From Candidimonas sp. SYP-B2681 (GTDB taxonomy: Bacteria > Pseudomonadota > Gammaproteobacteria > Burkholderiales > Burkholderiaceae_B), in contig NZ_RYDV01000004.1 of the NCBI RefSeq assembly GCF_003971065.1, positions 307,422 to 371,421 of the forward strand: DNA of 64,000 bases, in the 5' to 3' direction. Position numbers and translations under genes: made by a program. This document shows positions 27,518-37,698 of this stretch, piece after piece. Every line of letters begins with the position of its first letter. Position 1 is the stretch's first letter. Below the pieces are notes generated by a model that made no database searches, was not told where the DNA came from, and worked only from the letters and a program-made list of their open reading frames with translations.

Positions 27518-27933
27518 ATCACGATATGAAGCAGTGTGAGAATCAGGTGACGCTGTTTTTTCGTCACCTGGATGAGCGGAGGTACGACGCCTTGGTGGCG
27601 CTGCTCGCGTCGGATGCCGTATGGCATCGTCAGGGAAAAGTACTTGAAGGCCCGTCAGCAGTCCACGCAGCGTTAATGCAGCGGTCGGCAACGATGAAAA
27701 TTGCACACATCATTACCAACCTGGTGTTCGATGAATACGAAACCGAACGCTGCGCGATGCGCGGCTATATGTTGGTGGTTCGGCATGAGCCTGGCGTGGA
27801 AATCTGCAAGCCATCTCCGTTGACGGGGATCGAATCGATCCGCAACATGCATATCAAAATGAAGCGTGATGCGGGCCACTGGCTGATCACCGAGCTGAAC
27901 GGTGAAGACATTATTTTTGCTTTGAACGCTTAA
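27514..27933 (+). CDS. SnoaL/NTF2-like small protein
   Basis: Protein of 139 residues with the cone-fold pattern of the SnoaL-like family: N-terminal helices (QVTLFFRHLDERRYDALVALLASDAVWH), a central GPSAVHAALMQR helix and C-terminal strands (DAGHWLITELNGEDIIFAL). These proteins are isomerases, hydrolases or ligand binders, and the role cannot be set from sequence. ATGA coupling to the 2-hydroxyacid dehydrogenase places it in the same pathway. The next gene begins 12 bp later. Confidence 0.78.
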   Translation: MNHDMKQCENQVTLFFRHLDERRYDALVALLASDAVWHRQGKVLEGPSAVHAALMQRSATMKIAHIITNLVFDEYETERCAMRGYMLVVRHEPGVEICKPSPLTGIESIRNMHIKMKRDAGHWLITELNGEDIIFALNA

Positions 27934-27945
27934 GGAGACGAAAGG

Positions 27946-28716
27946 ATGAGATGGCTTCGGTACAGTTTGAACGGAAAAATCAGCTACGGAATTCTTGATG
28001 ATGGAGACAAGATCACTGCGGTGAATGGGGATCCACTTGGCGGATATGAGAAGACGGCAACACGGCTGCAACTGGCAGACGTGAAAATCGAAGTGCCCAT
28101 CGTTCCATCTACCTTCTATTGCGTGGGCTTGAATTATGTCAAGCACATCAGCACCGAGGGCATGACGATCCCGAAGAAACCGGACGTGGGGTATCGGGCC
28201 AATAATGCCCTGCTGGCTCACGGCGAAGACGTGATCATTCCCGCCGATGCGACGCGTGTCCACTATGAAGGGGAGCTCGTCGTCGTAATCGGTAAGAAAG
28301 CGAGGAACATTTCCGTCGACGAAGTCAAGAAGTGCATCCTGGGCTATACCATTGGCAACGACGTCAGCGAGCGCAACTGGCAGGCATCGGATCGCACCTT
28401 CTGGCGTGCAAAGAACTCGGACACCTTCAAACCGATGGGCCCCTGGATTTCCACCGAAGCTGATGTATCGACCATGCAGACGGTCGTATCGGTAAACGGA
28501 GCCCAAACCACCTGCTTCGAAACGGCGGACATGCTTTTCGGAATTGAAGAGTTCATTAGCACAATGAGCGGATACCTGACATTGCATCCGGGTGACATCA
28601 TCTGGATGGGGACCGATGGCAGCTCCCCTAATCTGCAACCGGGCGACCGCGTAGACGTGTCCCTGACGGGCCTCGGCACGTTGAGCAATCGTTTTGTTAA
28701 ACAGGAGCTCTCATGA
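27946..28716 (+). CDS. Fumarylacetoacetate hydrolase (FAH) family protein
   Basis: FAH-fold enzyme of 256 residues. Metal-site residues are in HYEGELVVVIGKKARN and GYTIGNDVSERNWQ, with LTLHPGDIIWMGTDG near the C terminus. The family cleaves or isomerises beta-keto acids, e.g. fumarylpyruvate hydrolases and 2-keto-pentenoate hydratases. AAGGAG/AAAGG lies before the ATG. It overlaps the quinone-reductase-like gene by ATGA. With the maleylacetate-reductase-like gene it hints at degradation of a ring-derived or branched acid. Confidence 0.88.
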   Translation: MRWLRYSLNGKISYGILDDGDKITAVNGDPLGGYEKTATRLQLADVKIEVPIVPSTFYCVGLNYVKHISTEGMTIPKKPDVGYRANNALLAHGEDVIIPADATRVHYEGELVVVIGKKARNISVDEVKKCILGYTIGNDVSERNWQASDRTFWRAKNSDTFKPMGPWISTEADVSTMQTVVSVNGAQTTCFETADMLFGIEEFISTMSGYLTLHPGDIIWMGTDGSSPNLQPGDRVDVSLTGLGTLSNRFVKQELS

Positions 28717-29714
28717 TGCAAGCCGCGTGGTACGAGCGAAACGGACCAGCCGACGATGTGCTTCGTGTCGGGACGCAGCCCATCCCTGAGCCAGGTCTGG
28801 GCGAGGTCCGTGTACGGATTGCATGCTCAGGCGTCAACCCGTCTGACGTCAAGTCTCGGGCCGGCGGCCGGCCGGTCCGTTGGGATCTCGTGATCCCTCA
28901 TAGTGACGGCGCCGGGATCATCGATAAAGTGGGCGCGGACGTGGACCCCGACCGGATGGGCGAACGCGTGTGGGTATGGAACGCCCAATACAATCGACCA
29001 CATGGAACGGCGGCGGAATACGTCGTTTTGCCGGCGGCACGGGCTGTGTTCTTGCACGAGGACGTATCTTTTGAAGAAGGGGCATGCCTCGGCATTCCGG
29101 CGTTGACCGCTTATCGAGCCGTAGAGCTTGCCGAACTCGAGCCGGGCCGCACGGTACTGGTCATTGGCGGTGCTTCAGGTGTCGGTTTCTATGCGGCACA
29201 AATGGCCCGCGCGCGGGGCGCCCGCGTGATCACTACCGTCGGATCAAAGGAGAAGGCGGCATTCTTGCATAATGCGGGTCTGGGCGAGACGATCCTCTAT
29301 AAAGACGAGCCGGTCGCTGACCGTGTATTGTCGATGACGAACGGTACTGGTGTGGATGCCATTATCGATATGGACTTGTCCACTACCATCGCGCTGGTAG
29401 ACCGGGACGTCCTGGCGCCGCACGGCAAGTTCGTTTGCTACGGTTCCAATGAACGCGGTTTAGTGTCGGTTAACTATGCTCACTGGCTGCCTCGCTCCTT
29501 GTCACTGCATTTCTTTCTTGTCTATGAGCTCACCACTGTACAGCGGACGCGTGCGGTGGACGGAGTACAAGCGATGCTGCGTGACGGGCTTCTGCAACAC
29601 CATATCGGTCCAAAGTTCGAGCTGGCCAATATCGCTTTTGCGCATCAAGCAGTGGAAAGCGGGACGACATTCGGAAACGTAACTGTGAACTGTAATGCGG
29701 GGCAACGTCGATAG
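28713..29714 (+). CDS. Medium-chain dehydrogenase, NADPH:quinone-reductase-like
   Basis: Zinc-independent MDR enzyme of 333 residues. It has an N-terminal GroES-like half (IPEPGLGEVRVRIACSGVNPSDVKSRAG) and a cofactor half with GGASGVGFYAAQMARARGARVITTVGS. No zinc ligand set is visible. The ATGA overlap with the FAH gene makes it the last gene of the run. Substrate unknown. Confidence 0.88.
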   Translation: MMQAAWYERNGPADDVLRVGTQPIPEPGLGEVRVRIACSGVNPSDVKSRAGGRPVRWDLVIPHSDGAGIIDKVGADVDPDRMGERVWVWNAQYNRPHGTAAEYVVLPAARAVFLHEDVSFEEGACLGIPALTAYRAVELAELEPGRTVLVIGGASGVGFYAAQMARARGARVITTVGSKEKAAFLHNAGLGETILYKDEPVADRVLSMTNGTGVDAIIDMDLSTTIALVDRDVLAPHGKFVCYGSNERGLVSVNYAHWLPRSLSLHFFLVYELTTVQRTRAVDGVQAMLRDGLLQHHIGPKFELANIAFAHQAVESGTTFGNVTVNCNAGQRR

Positions 29715-29767
29715 CCCGTTGGACGTCGCTGCTTACGCAGCTTACCCGATCGCGCACCGAGTCATAG

Positions 29768-29847
29768 CGTAGACGGTGGCACCACCGCCGCCTACGTGCC
29801 CGCTTGAAACATGGGGGAGCCCACGCAGGGGCGTGACGCGTTTCAAG
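29768..29847. repeat. Two intergenic hairpins after the quinone-reductase-like gene
   Basis: First hairpin: CGTAG-A-CGGTGG / CCACCG-CCGC-CTACG at 29768-29796. Second: CTTGAAAC (29803-29810) pairs with GTTTCAAG (29840-29847) around an inner CACGC/GCGTG stem. Neither has a T-tract, so neither is a typical terminator, but they may slow or process transcripts. No gene is seen in 29715-30023. Confidence 0.4.
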
Positions 29848-29949
29848 GAGTGTTTGAGCACAGATTGGATTAGCAAAAAAATGTTCATCGATAGCAGTAT
29901 CGACGCAATCAATCGAAGCACTCTATTGGTTTGAAATATAAAGGACACC

Positions 29950-29999
29950 TGAACTACACCCCAGAAGTTCGACATCCAACGTTTTTGGGGTGCAGTTAA
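29950..29999. mobile_element. Possible IS3-type remnant: two facing terminal repeats
   Basis: On the plus strand TGAACTACACCCCAGAAGTT faces AACTGCACCCCAAAAACGTT on the minus strand, separated by only a few bases. Both ends resemble IS3-family terminal repeats. GGACA occurs 2 bp outside each end (29943-29947 and 30002-30006), as a target duplication might. No transposase is left. A chance inverted repeat is the alternative. Confidence 0.4.
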
Positions 30000-30023
30000 T
30001 CGGACAGCCTGTTCTGCCCCTTC

Positions 30024-30998
30024 TTAATTAGGTTGCTGCCCCGAATCACGGATCACTTTCGCCCAGCGATCCATCTCTGCAGTCACGTATTTTTTATGTC
30101 CCGCAGGCTCTAAGCGTTCGTCGTTGATTATGGTCAAGCCCAGGGCTTCCTGTCGCCGTATAAGGTCTGGATTTTTCAATGCACTTCGAAGGGCAGTGTT
30201 TAGTTTTGCAATGACGTCGGAAGGCGTGCCGCGGGGTGCGTAAAGACCATGCCAAACCGTTACGTTGAAATTAGCCAAACCTGATTCTGCCAGGGTAGGA
30301 ACCTCTGCCATCGAAGGGAGTTTGAGGCGTTGAGCGCTGGTGACAGCATACGCCTTGACCTTTTTCGCTTCGATCTGTGTCACCGCGTTGGTGGCCTGCT
30401 CGCACATGAGATCGACCTGTCCCCCCATCAGGTCAATCATAGCCGGTGCCGTTCCCTTGTACGGTACGGTAGTCATGTTGACCCCCAAAGCGCTTTGCAG
30501 CATGAGGCCACAAAGGTGTGAAGCCGATCCTACACCTGCATTGGCAAGATTAACCTTGTTGTTGTTCTCGATTATCCACTTACGGAGCTCGCCGAAGCTG
30601 TTTGCGGCCAGGGTGGGCCGGCCGATCAGGGTGGAAGGCGCTTCATTGATCAAACCCAGGAATTCGAAGTCGTCCGGCACGGTATAACTGAGCTCTTTAT
30701 AGAGGGCAGGCGCCGTCGCCATGCCGATGTGATGCACGAGCAGTGTGTAGCCGTCTGCTGCCGCGCGCGCCACTTTCGCGGTGCCTATGGTGCCCCCAGC
30801 CCCGGTTGTATTTTCGACGATCACCGCTTGCCCCAGGGGTTTGCGCAGTGCTTCGGCTACGTCACGAGCAATTTTGTCGCTGGGGCCTCCAGCGGCGAAC
30901 GGTACAACCAGCGTGACGGCTTTTTCGGGAAAGTCGGCTCGGGCGGCTATAGATATTCCGGCCAGCCCTAATGCCAGGATGATTTTTTGAATGTTCAT
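30024..30998 (-). CDS. Bug-family (TTT) periplasmic substrate-binding protein next to tarD
   Basis: Bug protein of 324 residues with signal peptide MNIQKIILALGLAGISIA (cleavage near ARA-DFPEKA), family signature FPEKAVTLVVPFAAGGPSDKIAR, GQAVIVENTTGAGG and MIDLMGGQVDLMCEQ. GAGGAG lies just upstream. It is 30 bp downstream of tarD on the same strand, so it is likely cotranscribed and may bind a tartrate-like dicarboxylate (inference). Confidence 0.9.
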   Translation of the reverse strand: MNIQKIILALGLAGISIAARADFPEKAVTLVVPFAAGGPSDKIARDVAEALRKPLGQAVIVENTTGAGGTIGTAKVARAAADGYTLLVHHIGMATAPALYKELSYTVPDDFEFLGLINEAPSTLIGRPTLAANSFGELRKWIIENNNKVNLANAGVGSASHLCGLMLQSALGVNMTTVPYKGTAPAMIDLMGGQVDLMCEQATNAVTQIEAKKVKAYAVTSAQRLKLPSMAEVPTLAESGLANFNVTVWHGLYAPRGTPSDVIAKLNTALRSALKNPDLIRRQEALGLTIINDERLEPAGHKKYVTAEMDRWAKVIRDSGQQPN

Positions 30999-31028
30999 AA
31001 TGTTGTCTCCTCGTTATTTGTTTAGTCG

Positions 31029-32195
31029 CTATGCCGAAAGGGATTGCATCACGCGATACAAATCCGCCTTTCCCTCGAAACCGATACCTGGTAAATCGGG
31101 CATGGTGATGTAGCTATTTTCGACTTTCACGCCATCAGGAAAGCCGCCAAACGGCTGGAACAGATCCGGGTAGGACTCATTACCGCCCAGGCCGAGTCCA
31201 GCGGCGATATTCAGGGACATCTGATGTCCTCCATGAGGGATACAACGGCTAGCGGACCAGCCGTGCTCTTTGAGCATGTCGAGGGTGCGCAGATACTCGA
31301 CCAGCCCATAGCTAAGCGCACAATCGAATTGCAGCCAGTCACGATCCGGACGCATGCCACCATAGCGAATGAGATTGCGGGCATCCTGCATGGAGAATAG
31401 GTTTTCTCCGGTGGCCATCGGGTTCTTGTAGTAGCTACGCAAAGTTGCTTGTAATTCAAAATCGAGCGGATCGCCTGGCTCTTCGTACCAGAACAGATCG
31501 TATTGCGATAGCGCTTTGGCATAGGCGATGGCGGTGTCAAGGTCGAAGCGTCCGTTAGCATCTACGCAGAGTCTCTGGCCGTCCTGCAGCACGCTAAGAA
31601 TCGAGTCGATACGGCGAAGATCCTCTTCAAGCGAAGCACCACCAATTTTCTTCTTGACCACACTGTAGCCACGATCAATGTAGCTGCGCATTTCGTCTTT
31701 GAGCTTATTGTGATCTTGCTCCGGATAGTAGTATCCACCAGCGGCATAAACAAAAACCTTCTTGTTAGCGTGACCGTCGCCATAGCGGTCGGCTAATAGT
31801 TGGAATAGTGGCTTCCCTTCTATCTTGGCTACAGCATCCCAAACCGCCATGTCGATTGTGCCTATCGCCACGGAGCGTTCGCCATGTCCGCCCGGCTTTT
31901 CGTTGGTAAACATGGCATCCCAAATCTTATGTGGATCCAGGTTATTGCCGTTGGCATCAATCAGCGTGGCGGGATCTGCTTCCAGTACGCGCGGTATAAA
32001 GCGATCACGCATCAGCTTGCCTTGACCATAGCGCCCGTTGGAGTTGAATCCGTATCCAATAACGGGTTTACCGTCGCGAACGACGTCCGTGACAACCGCT
32101 ACCAGACTCAAGTTCATTTTGCTAAAGTCGATGTAGGCATTTCGGATTGGTGAACTAATGGGTAGTGTTTTTTCAATGATGTTGACGATCTTCAT
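31029..32195 (-). CDS. tarD: D-tartrate dehydratase TarD (enolase superfamily, MR/MLE)
   Basis: Dehydratase of 388 residues, expected to convert D-tartrate to oxaloacetate with Mg2+. Landmarks of the Bradyrhizobium TarD family are present: IRNAYIDF near the N terminus and KPGGHGERSVAIGTIDMAVWDAVAKI. The catalytic base is in VVKKKIGG (Lys183), the metal ligands are Asp212, Glu238 and Glu264, Asp291 follows, and the second base is His321 in CIPHGGHQMS. The start has AGGAG upstream. It is divergent from a LysR and followed by a Bug gene, a coherent tartrate uptake and use unit. The specific assignment rests on remembered family sequence, not a search. Confidence 0.85.
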   Translation of the reverse strand: MKIVNIIEKTLPISSPIRNAYIDFSKMNLSLVAVVTDVVRDGKPVIGYGFNSNGRYGQGKLMRDRFIPRVLEADPATLIDANGNNLDPHKIWDAMFTNEKPGGHGERSVAIGTIDMAVWDAVAKIEGKPLFQLLADRYGDGHANKKVFVYAAGGYYYPEQDHNKLKDEMRSYIDRGYSVVKKKIGGASLEEDLRRIDSILSVLQDGQRLCVDANGRFDLDTAIAYAKALSQYDLFWYEEPGDPLDFELQATLRSYYKNPMATGENLFSMQDARNLIRYGGMRPDRDWLQFDCALSYGLVEYLRTLDMLKEHGWSASRCIPHGGHQMSLNIAAGLGLGGNESYPDLFQPFGGFPDGVKVENSYITMPDLPGIGFEGKADLYRVMQSLSA

Positions 32196-32206
32196 CTGCC
32201 GCTCCT

Positions 32207-32225
32207 AAACTCTCCAGTTGAGTTT
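32207..32225. promoter_or_regulatory. Inverted repeat between tarD and its LysR regulator
   Basis: AAACTC-N7-GAGTTT in the 103-bp divergent gap, 12 bp from the tarD start and about 73 bp before the LysR start. Position and dyad symmetry suggest a LysR binding site; not proven. Confidence 0.5.
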
Positions 32226-32298
32226 GGATATGGTCGGCTTTCTTGCTATTTAGAGCCAATGCTATTTTTCTCTTCTTCTATGCTTTGAAAGCACTGGC

Positions 32299-33213
32299 AT
32301 GAACATATCTTGGCTCGAAGACTTCCTGGCGCTTGCATTGACCAAAAACTTCTCACGTGCTGCCGACTTACGCCATATGACTCAGCCGGCGTTTGGCAGA
32401 CGTATCCGGGCACTCGAGGATTGGTTGGGAGCGAGCCTGTTTGACCGCAGTACGCAGCCGATCACATTGACCGAGACGGGCGAATGGTTTCGTAAAGTCG
32501 CGCAAGACCTGCTGGCACAAGTCGCACGCCTTCCCGTAGAGGCACGCACTATAGAAGAATCGTCATCGACAACGTTGCGGTTTGCGGCAACACACACGCT
32601 GTCTTTCACCTTTATGCCCAACTGGCTGCGCAGTCTAGAGCCTCGGGTGAGCGTAGGCGCCATACAGTGCGTTTCGGATATGCTGCAACGTTGCGAAGCT
32701 CTCATGCTGCAAGGCAAGGTGCAGTTCGTTCTAAGCCACTCGCATCCGCATGTCAAAGATCAGCTCGAGGCCGCAGGCTATCCATTTATCCAACTTGGGA
32801 ACGACACCTTGGTTCCAGTGTCCTCAGCGGATAACCAAGGCCAACCACAGCACCGTGTGACGTCTCTAGATAGTCAAAGTTGTGCCTTACAGCTGCTTGA
32901 TTACGGCGCGGAATCGGGTATTGGCCGAATCTTGCATCAAATTCTGGGGCCGCAATTGGATCGCTTATCGATCCAGACGGTTTTCACCGCGCATCTGGCC
33001 TCTGTGCTTAGGCCCATGGTGCTTAGCGGCCGTGGCATCGCGTGGTTGCCGCAATCGTTGATCGCCGATGACCTGGACGCAAAGCGCTTGGTACTTGCCG
33101 GCCCAGAGCAATGGCAGATTCCCTTGCAAGTTCGACTTTATCGCGATCGATCAAAACTGAGCCAAACGGCGGAAGGGTTTTGGGAAGCCGTTTGTGCTTC
33201 TGATCGAAACTAA
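32299..33213 (+). CDS. LysR-family transcriptional regulator
   Basis: LysR regulator of 304 residues with helix-turn-helix FLALALTKNFSRAADLRHMTQPAFGRRIRALEDWLG and a full effector domain. It is divergent from tarD and presumably activates the tarD-Bug operon in response to a tartrate-like inducer. Confidence 0.92.
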   Translation: MNISWLEDFLALALTKNFSRAADLRHMTQPAFGRRIRALEDWLGASLFDRSTQPITLTETGEWFRKVAQDLLAQVARLPVEARTIEESSSTTLRFAATHTLSFTFMPNWLRSLEPRVSVGAIQCVSDMLQRCEALMLQGKVQFVLSHSHPHVKDQLEAAGYPFIQLGNDTLVPVSSADNQGQPQHRVTSLDSQSCALQLLDYGAESGIGRILHQILGPQLDRLSIQTVFTAHLASVLRPMVLSGRGIAWLPQSLIADDLDAKRLVLAGPEQWQIPLQVRLYRDRSKLSQTAEGFWEAVCASDRN

Positions 33214-33626
33214 GCCGTGCGTTGCACGGGTGGCCGCGGACGGAAAGAATCAGGCCCCAGGCCGTGACCGGCTTTAACGAACGCTTGGGATTGGGTGCGT
33301 GCGAAGTTCAAATCAGTCATTGTGTGGTCCGGAGGCGAAAGATAGCGTGTGACATCACTTAGGAAGCGAGAGCGAAATTCCTTTACTAAGAAATCTTCAC
33401 AAGCCTAGAGAGCCTAGAGCAACATTTGTAGGATCCGATTCGAACTTAGATGTGCCACCGCCAAAATCAATGTGTTAGGAATATAGGACCGGACATTCAT
33501 GGTTAGTTGCCCCATAGTTTTAGATTTTCCTATTTCCGTAGCAAAATATCTGTGCCCCACTTTACGCGCCGAGTTTGGGAATTTCGTCACAGTCCTACAT
33601 TAGCGCCTTCCTTCAAATTCCAAAAA
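33214..33626. other. Intergenic stretch without recognisable gene
   Basis: 413 bp between the LysR gene and vapC. I see no coding frame with family likeness, no terminator with a T-tract and no clear repeat. Confidence 0.5.
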
Positions 33627-34007
33627 TCAGTGAGCCTGTGGCCGGTGCATCACTCCAAAGCGTTCTGCCGAGGCTGAAAGGCGCTTATCCAATGTCCAGA
33701 GTTCTGTTTGGGGGCTCATCATGGTCGAGGCCAAAAGCAGCATATCAACCAGCCCGCAGCCTAAACCGAAAAGTTCTTCGGATTCAACGAAGTCCAATGT
33801 TTCTTTCAGGGTTGCTTGTTGGGTGTTTCGAAGGCTATCGAGATCGACCAGAATTGGTGCCCGATTAGGTGGGGTTTCACAGGCCAACTCACCAAGAACC
33901 ATGGGGTGCACCATCACACGATCGCGCTCCAGCAAATAGACCAATCCCTGAATCTCGCGTCGGAAGTGGTCGACCCATACCGAAGTATCAACTAATACGC
34001 CATTCAT
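33627..34007 (-). CDS. vapC: PIN-domain toxin, VapC-like
   Basis: PIN-domain ribonuclease of 126 residues, the toxin of a type II system. The acidic active-site residues are visible as Asp7 (VLVDTSVWVDHF), Glu40 (VLGELAC), Asp88 (GLVDMLLLAS) and Asp107 (WTLDKRL). ATGA overlap with the antitoxin gene upstream is the normal arrangement. The pair lies in a small accessory patch between catabolic genes and gyrB. Confidence 0.9.
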   Translation of the reverse strand: MNGVLVDTSVWVDHFRREIQGLVYLLERDRVMVHPMVLGELACETPPNRAPILVDLDSLRNTQQATLKETLDFVESEELFGLGCGLVDMLLLASTMMSPQTELWTLDKRLSASAERFGVMHRPQAH

Positions 34008-34210
34008 GCTTCGGAGGGCTCCTCTCGACGGCGTGGTATGTCAGGCATCTGAGGCGCTGCCCCCCCGAGGGCTGCGAGTCTTTTCGCAGACTGTACACGC
34101 ACGTACGTTTTGACTGCGACACGAATAAGATCGGCTTTTTCGATACCTGGGTCGGCTACTTGCATCGCCCTCTCAAACAACGCATCGTCAATCGTTACTG
34201 TAGTTCGCAT
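34004..34210 (-). CDS. vapB: Antitoxin, VapB-like (ribbon-helix-helix type)
   Basis: Short protein of 68 residues with MRTTVTIDDALFERAMQVA at the N terminus, typical of DUF2191/VapB antitoxins: a DNA-binding beta strand and helices, then a proline/arginine-rich tail that binds the toxin. It precedes vapC and overlaps it by 4 bp. GGGGG precedes the ATG. Confidence 0.88.
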   Translation of the reverse strand: MRTTVTIDDALFERAMQVADPGIEKADLIRVAVKTYVRVQSAKRLAALGGAAPQMPDIPRRREEPSEA

Positions 34211-34281
34211 TTGCTGCCCCCATTACGCCTGCATCAATATATGCATCATATTACGTCAAACGTTGGTTCATATATCCCGTG

Positions 34282-34995
34282 TTATTGGTTGGAGGTCGCT
34301 TTGCTGATGGGCCGAAGGTCGAACTTCAACTGGTACTCAAAAAGCGAGATGTTGTCGGTCATGACAATCGCTTCACGCAGGCGCTCGTTAATCTTTCGCG
34401 CGACGATCACCCCGCTCACGTTTCCACCCTTAGCTAGGTTAAGCTTTACCCAGCCCATGTAGTTAAGGAGTTGCCCAATTGCACTATCCGGCGCCAGGCC
34501 GCGCTTCAATTCGAATACCACGAAGTTGTTTTCGTCATCTTGGGCAAGGATATCGATCCGCCGATTGCTAGACGTCGGGTACTCCGTACCGTCGCCCACA
34601 TCGTCCGTGTAAAGACGCAGCCGCTTGCCGTTGACGCGGATGGCCGGAAGATTCGTAGCGATAAACTCTTGGAGTTGGCGCTCTAGAGCGAAAGCGGTCT
34701 CATCACTCGATTCACCATCGTCGTCGACCGACTCTTCCGGGTCCAACATTGACGCTGCTTGAGCGGCCGACTCAGGGGTCCGACTGATCCGTAATTCCGT
34801 GGCCGTTTCAATAACTTCCCAGCCGGCATTCCGGAATGCGCGGGCCAGCTTTTGCGAGTTGTCCCGATCAGGATCAATGTTTAGTGGCGCAAGGGTCGGG
34901 TTCAACCGGCACCACCGCTTCATCTCTTGGAGGTTCACTATGCCGTCACCAGTTGCTTCGACGATCAAATACTTTTTCGGCGCACGGCGTTCCAT
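34282..34995 (-). CDS. NucS-like PD-(D/E)XK endonuclease-domain protein
   Basis: Protein of 237 residues. The N-terminal half (MERRAPKKYLIVEATGDG...) is unfamiliar and is followed by an acidic linker (DPEESVDDDGESSDE). The C-terminal half matches the NucS/DUF91 nuclease domain: RRIDIL (Asp148), VVFELKRG (Glu162-x-Lys164), then GQLLNYMGWV (Gln175). Such domains cut branched or mismatched DNA, or occur in defence proteins. GGGAAG precedes the ATG. It stands upstream of vapBC on the same strand, adjacent to the gyrB terminator. The actual role is unknown. Confidence 0.75.
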   Translation of the reverse strand: MERRAPKKYLIVEATGDGIVNLQEMKRWCRLNPTLAPLNIDPDRDNSQKLARAFRNAGWEVIETATELRISRTPESAAQAASMLDPEESVDDDGESSDETAFALERQLQEFIATNLPAIRVNGKRLRLYTDDVGDGTEYPTSSNRRIDILAQDDENNFVVFELKRGLAPDSAIGQLLNYMGWVKLNLAKGGNVSGVIVARKINERLREAIVMTDNISLFEYQLKFDLRPISKATSNQ

Positions 34996-35070
34996 AATTC
35001 TTCCCGTTTGATATCTCGCCGAGACTTTACTCGATATCGGCGAGCTTTATCAAAGCAATCTACTTAGTCC

Positions 35071-35103
35071 AAAAAAGAGGCCGCCTCGCGGCAGCCTCCT
35101 TTT
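35071..35103 (-). terminator. Rho-independent terminator of gyrB
   Basis: On the minus strand GAGGCTGCC / GGCGGCCTC (one G-T pair), loop GCGA, then six T. It lies about 55 bp after the gyrB stop. Confidence 0.85.
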
Positions 35104-35154
35104 AACATCTAAATTTACTGGGAAAAATCTAAGGTTCCACGGGATCCTACAACA

Positions 35155-37608
<2,454 letters not shown>

Positions 37609-37698
37609 TTATAAAAACCTTATATAAGCCTTGCGGCTGTCGAAATGCACCGGGCAACTGCGCCCGGGCGTTTCATGCGACATGAATCCAAGAAAATC

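Noticed and set aside
27673..28638. Minus-strand frame of 321 codons
   Set aside because: Antisense to the SnoaL-like and FAH-family genes, both of which are supported by motifs.
33869..34462. Plus-strand frame of 197 codons over vapBC
   Set aside because: Antisense to vapC/vapB and the nuclease end; no likeness to known proteins.
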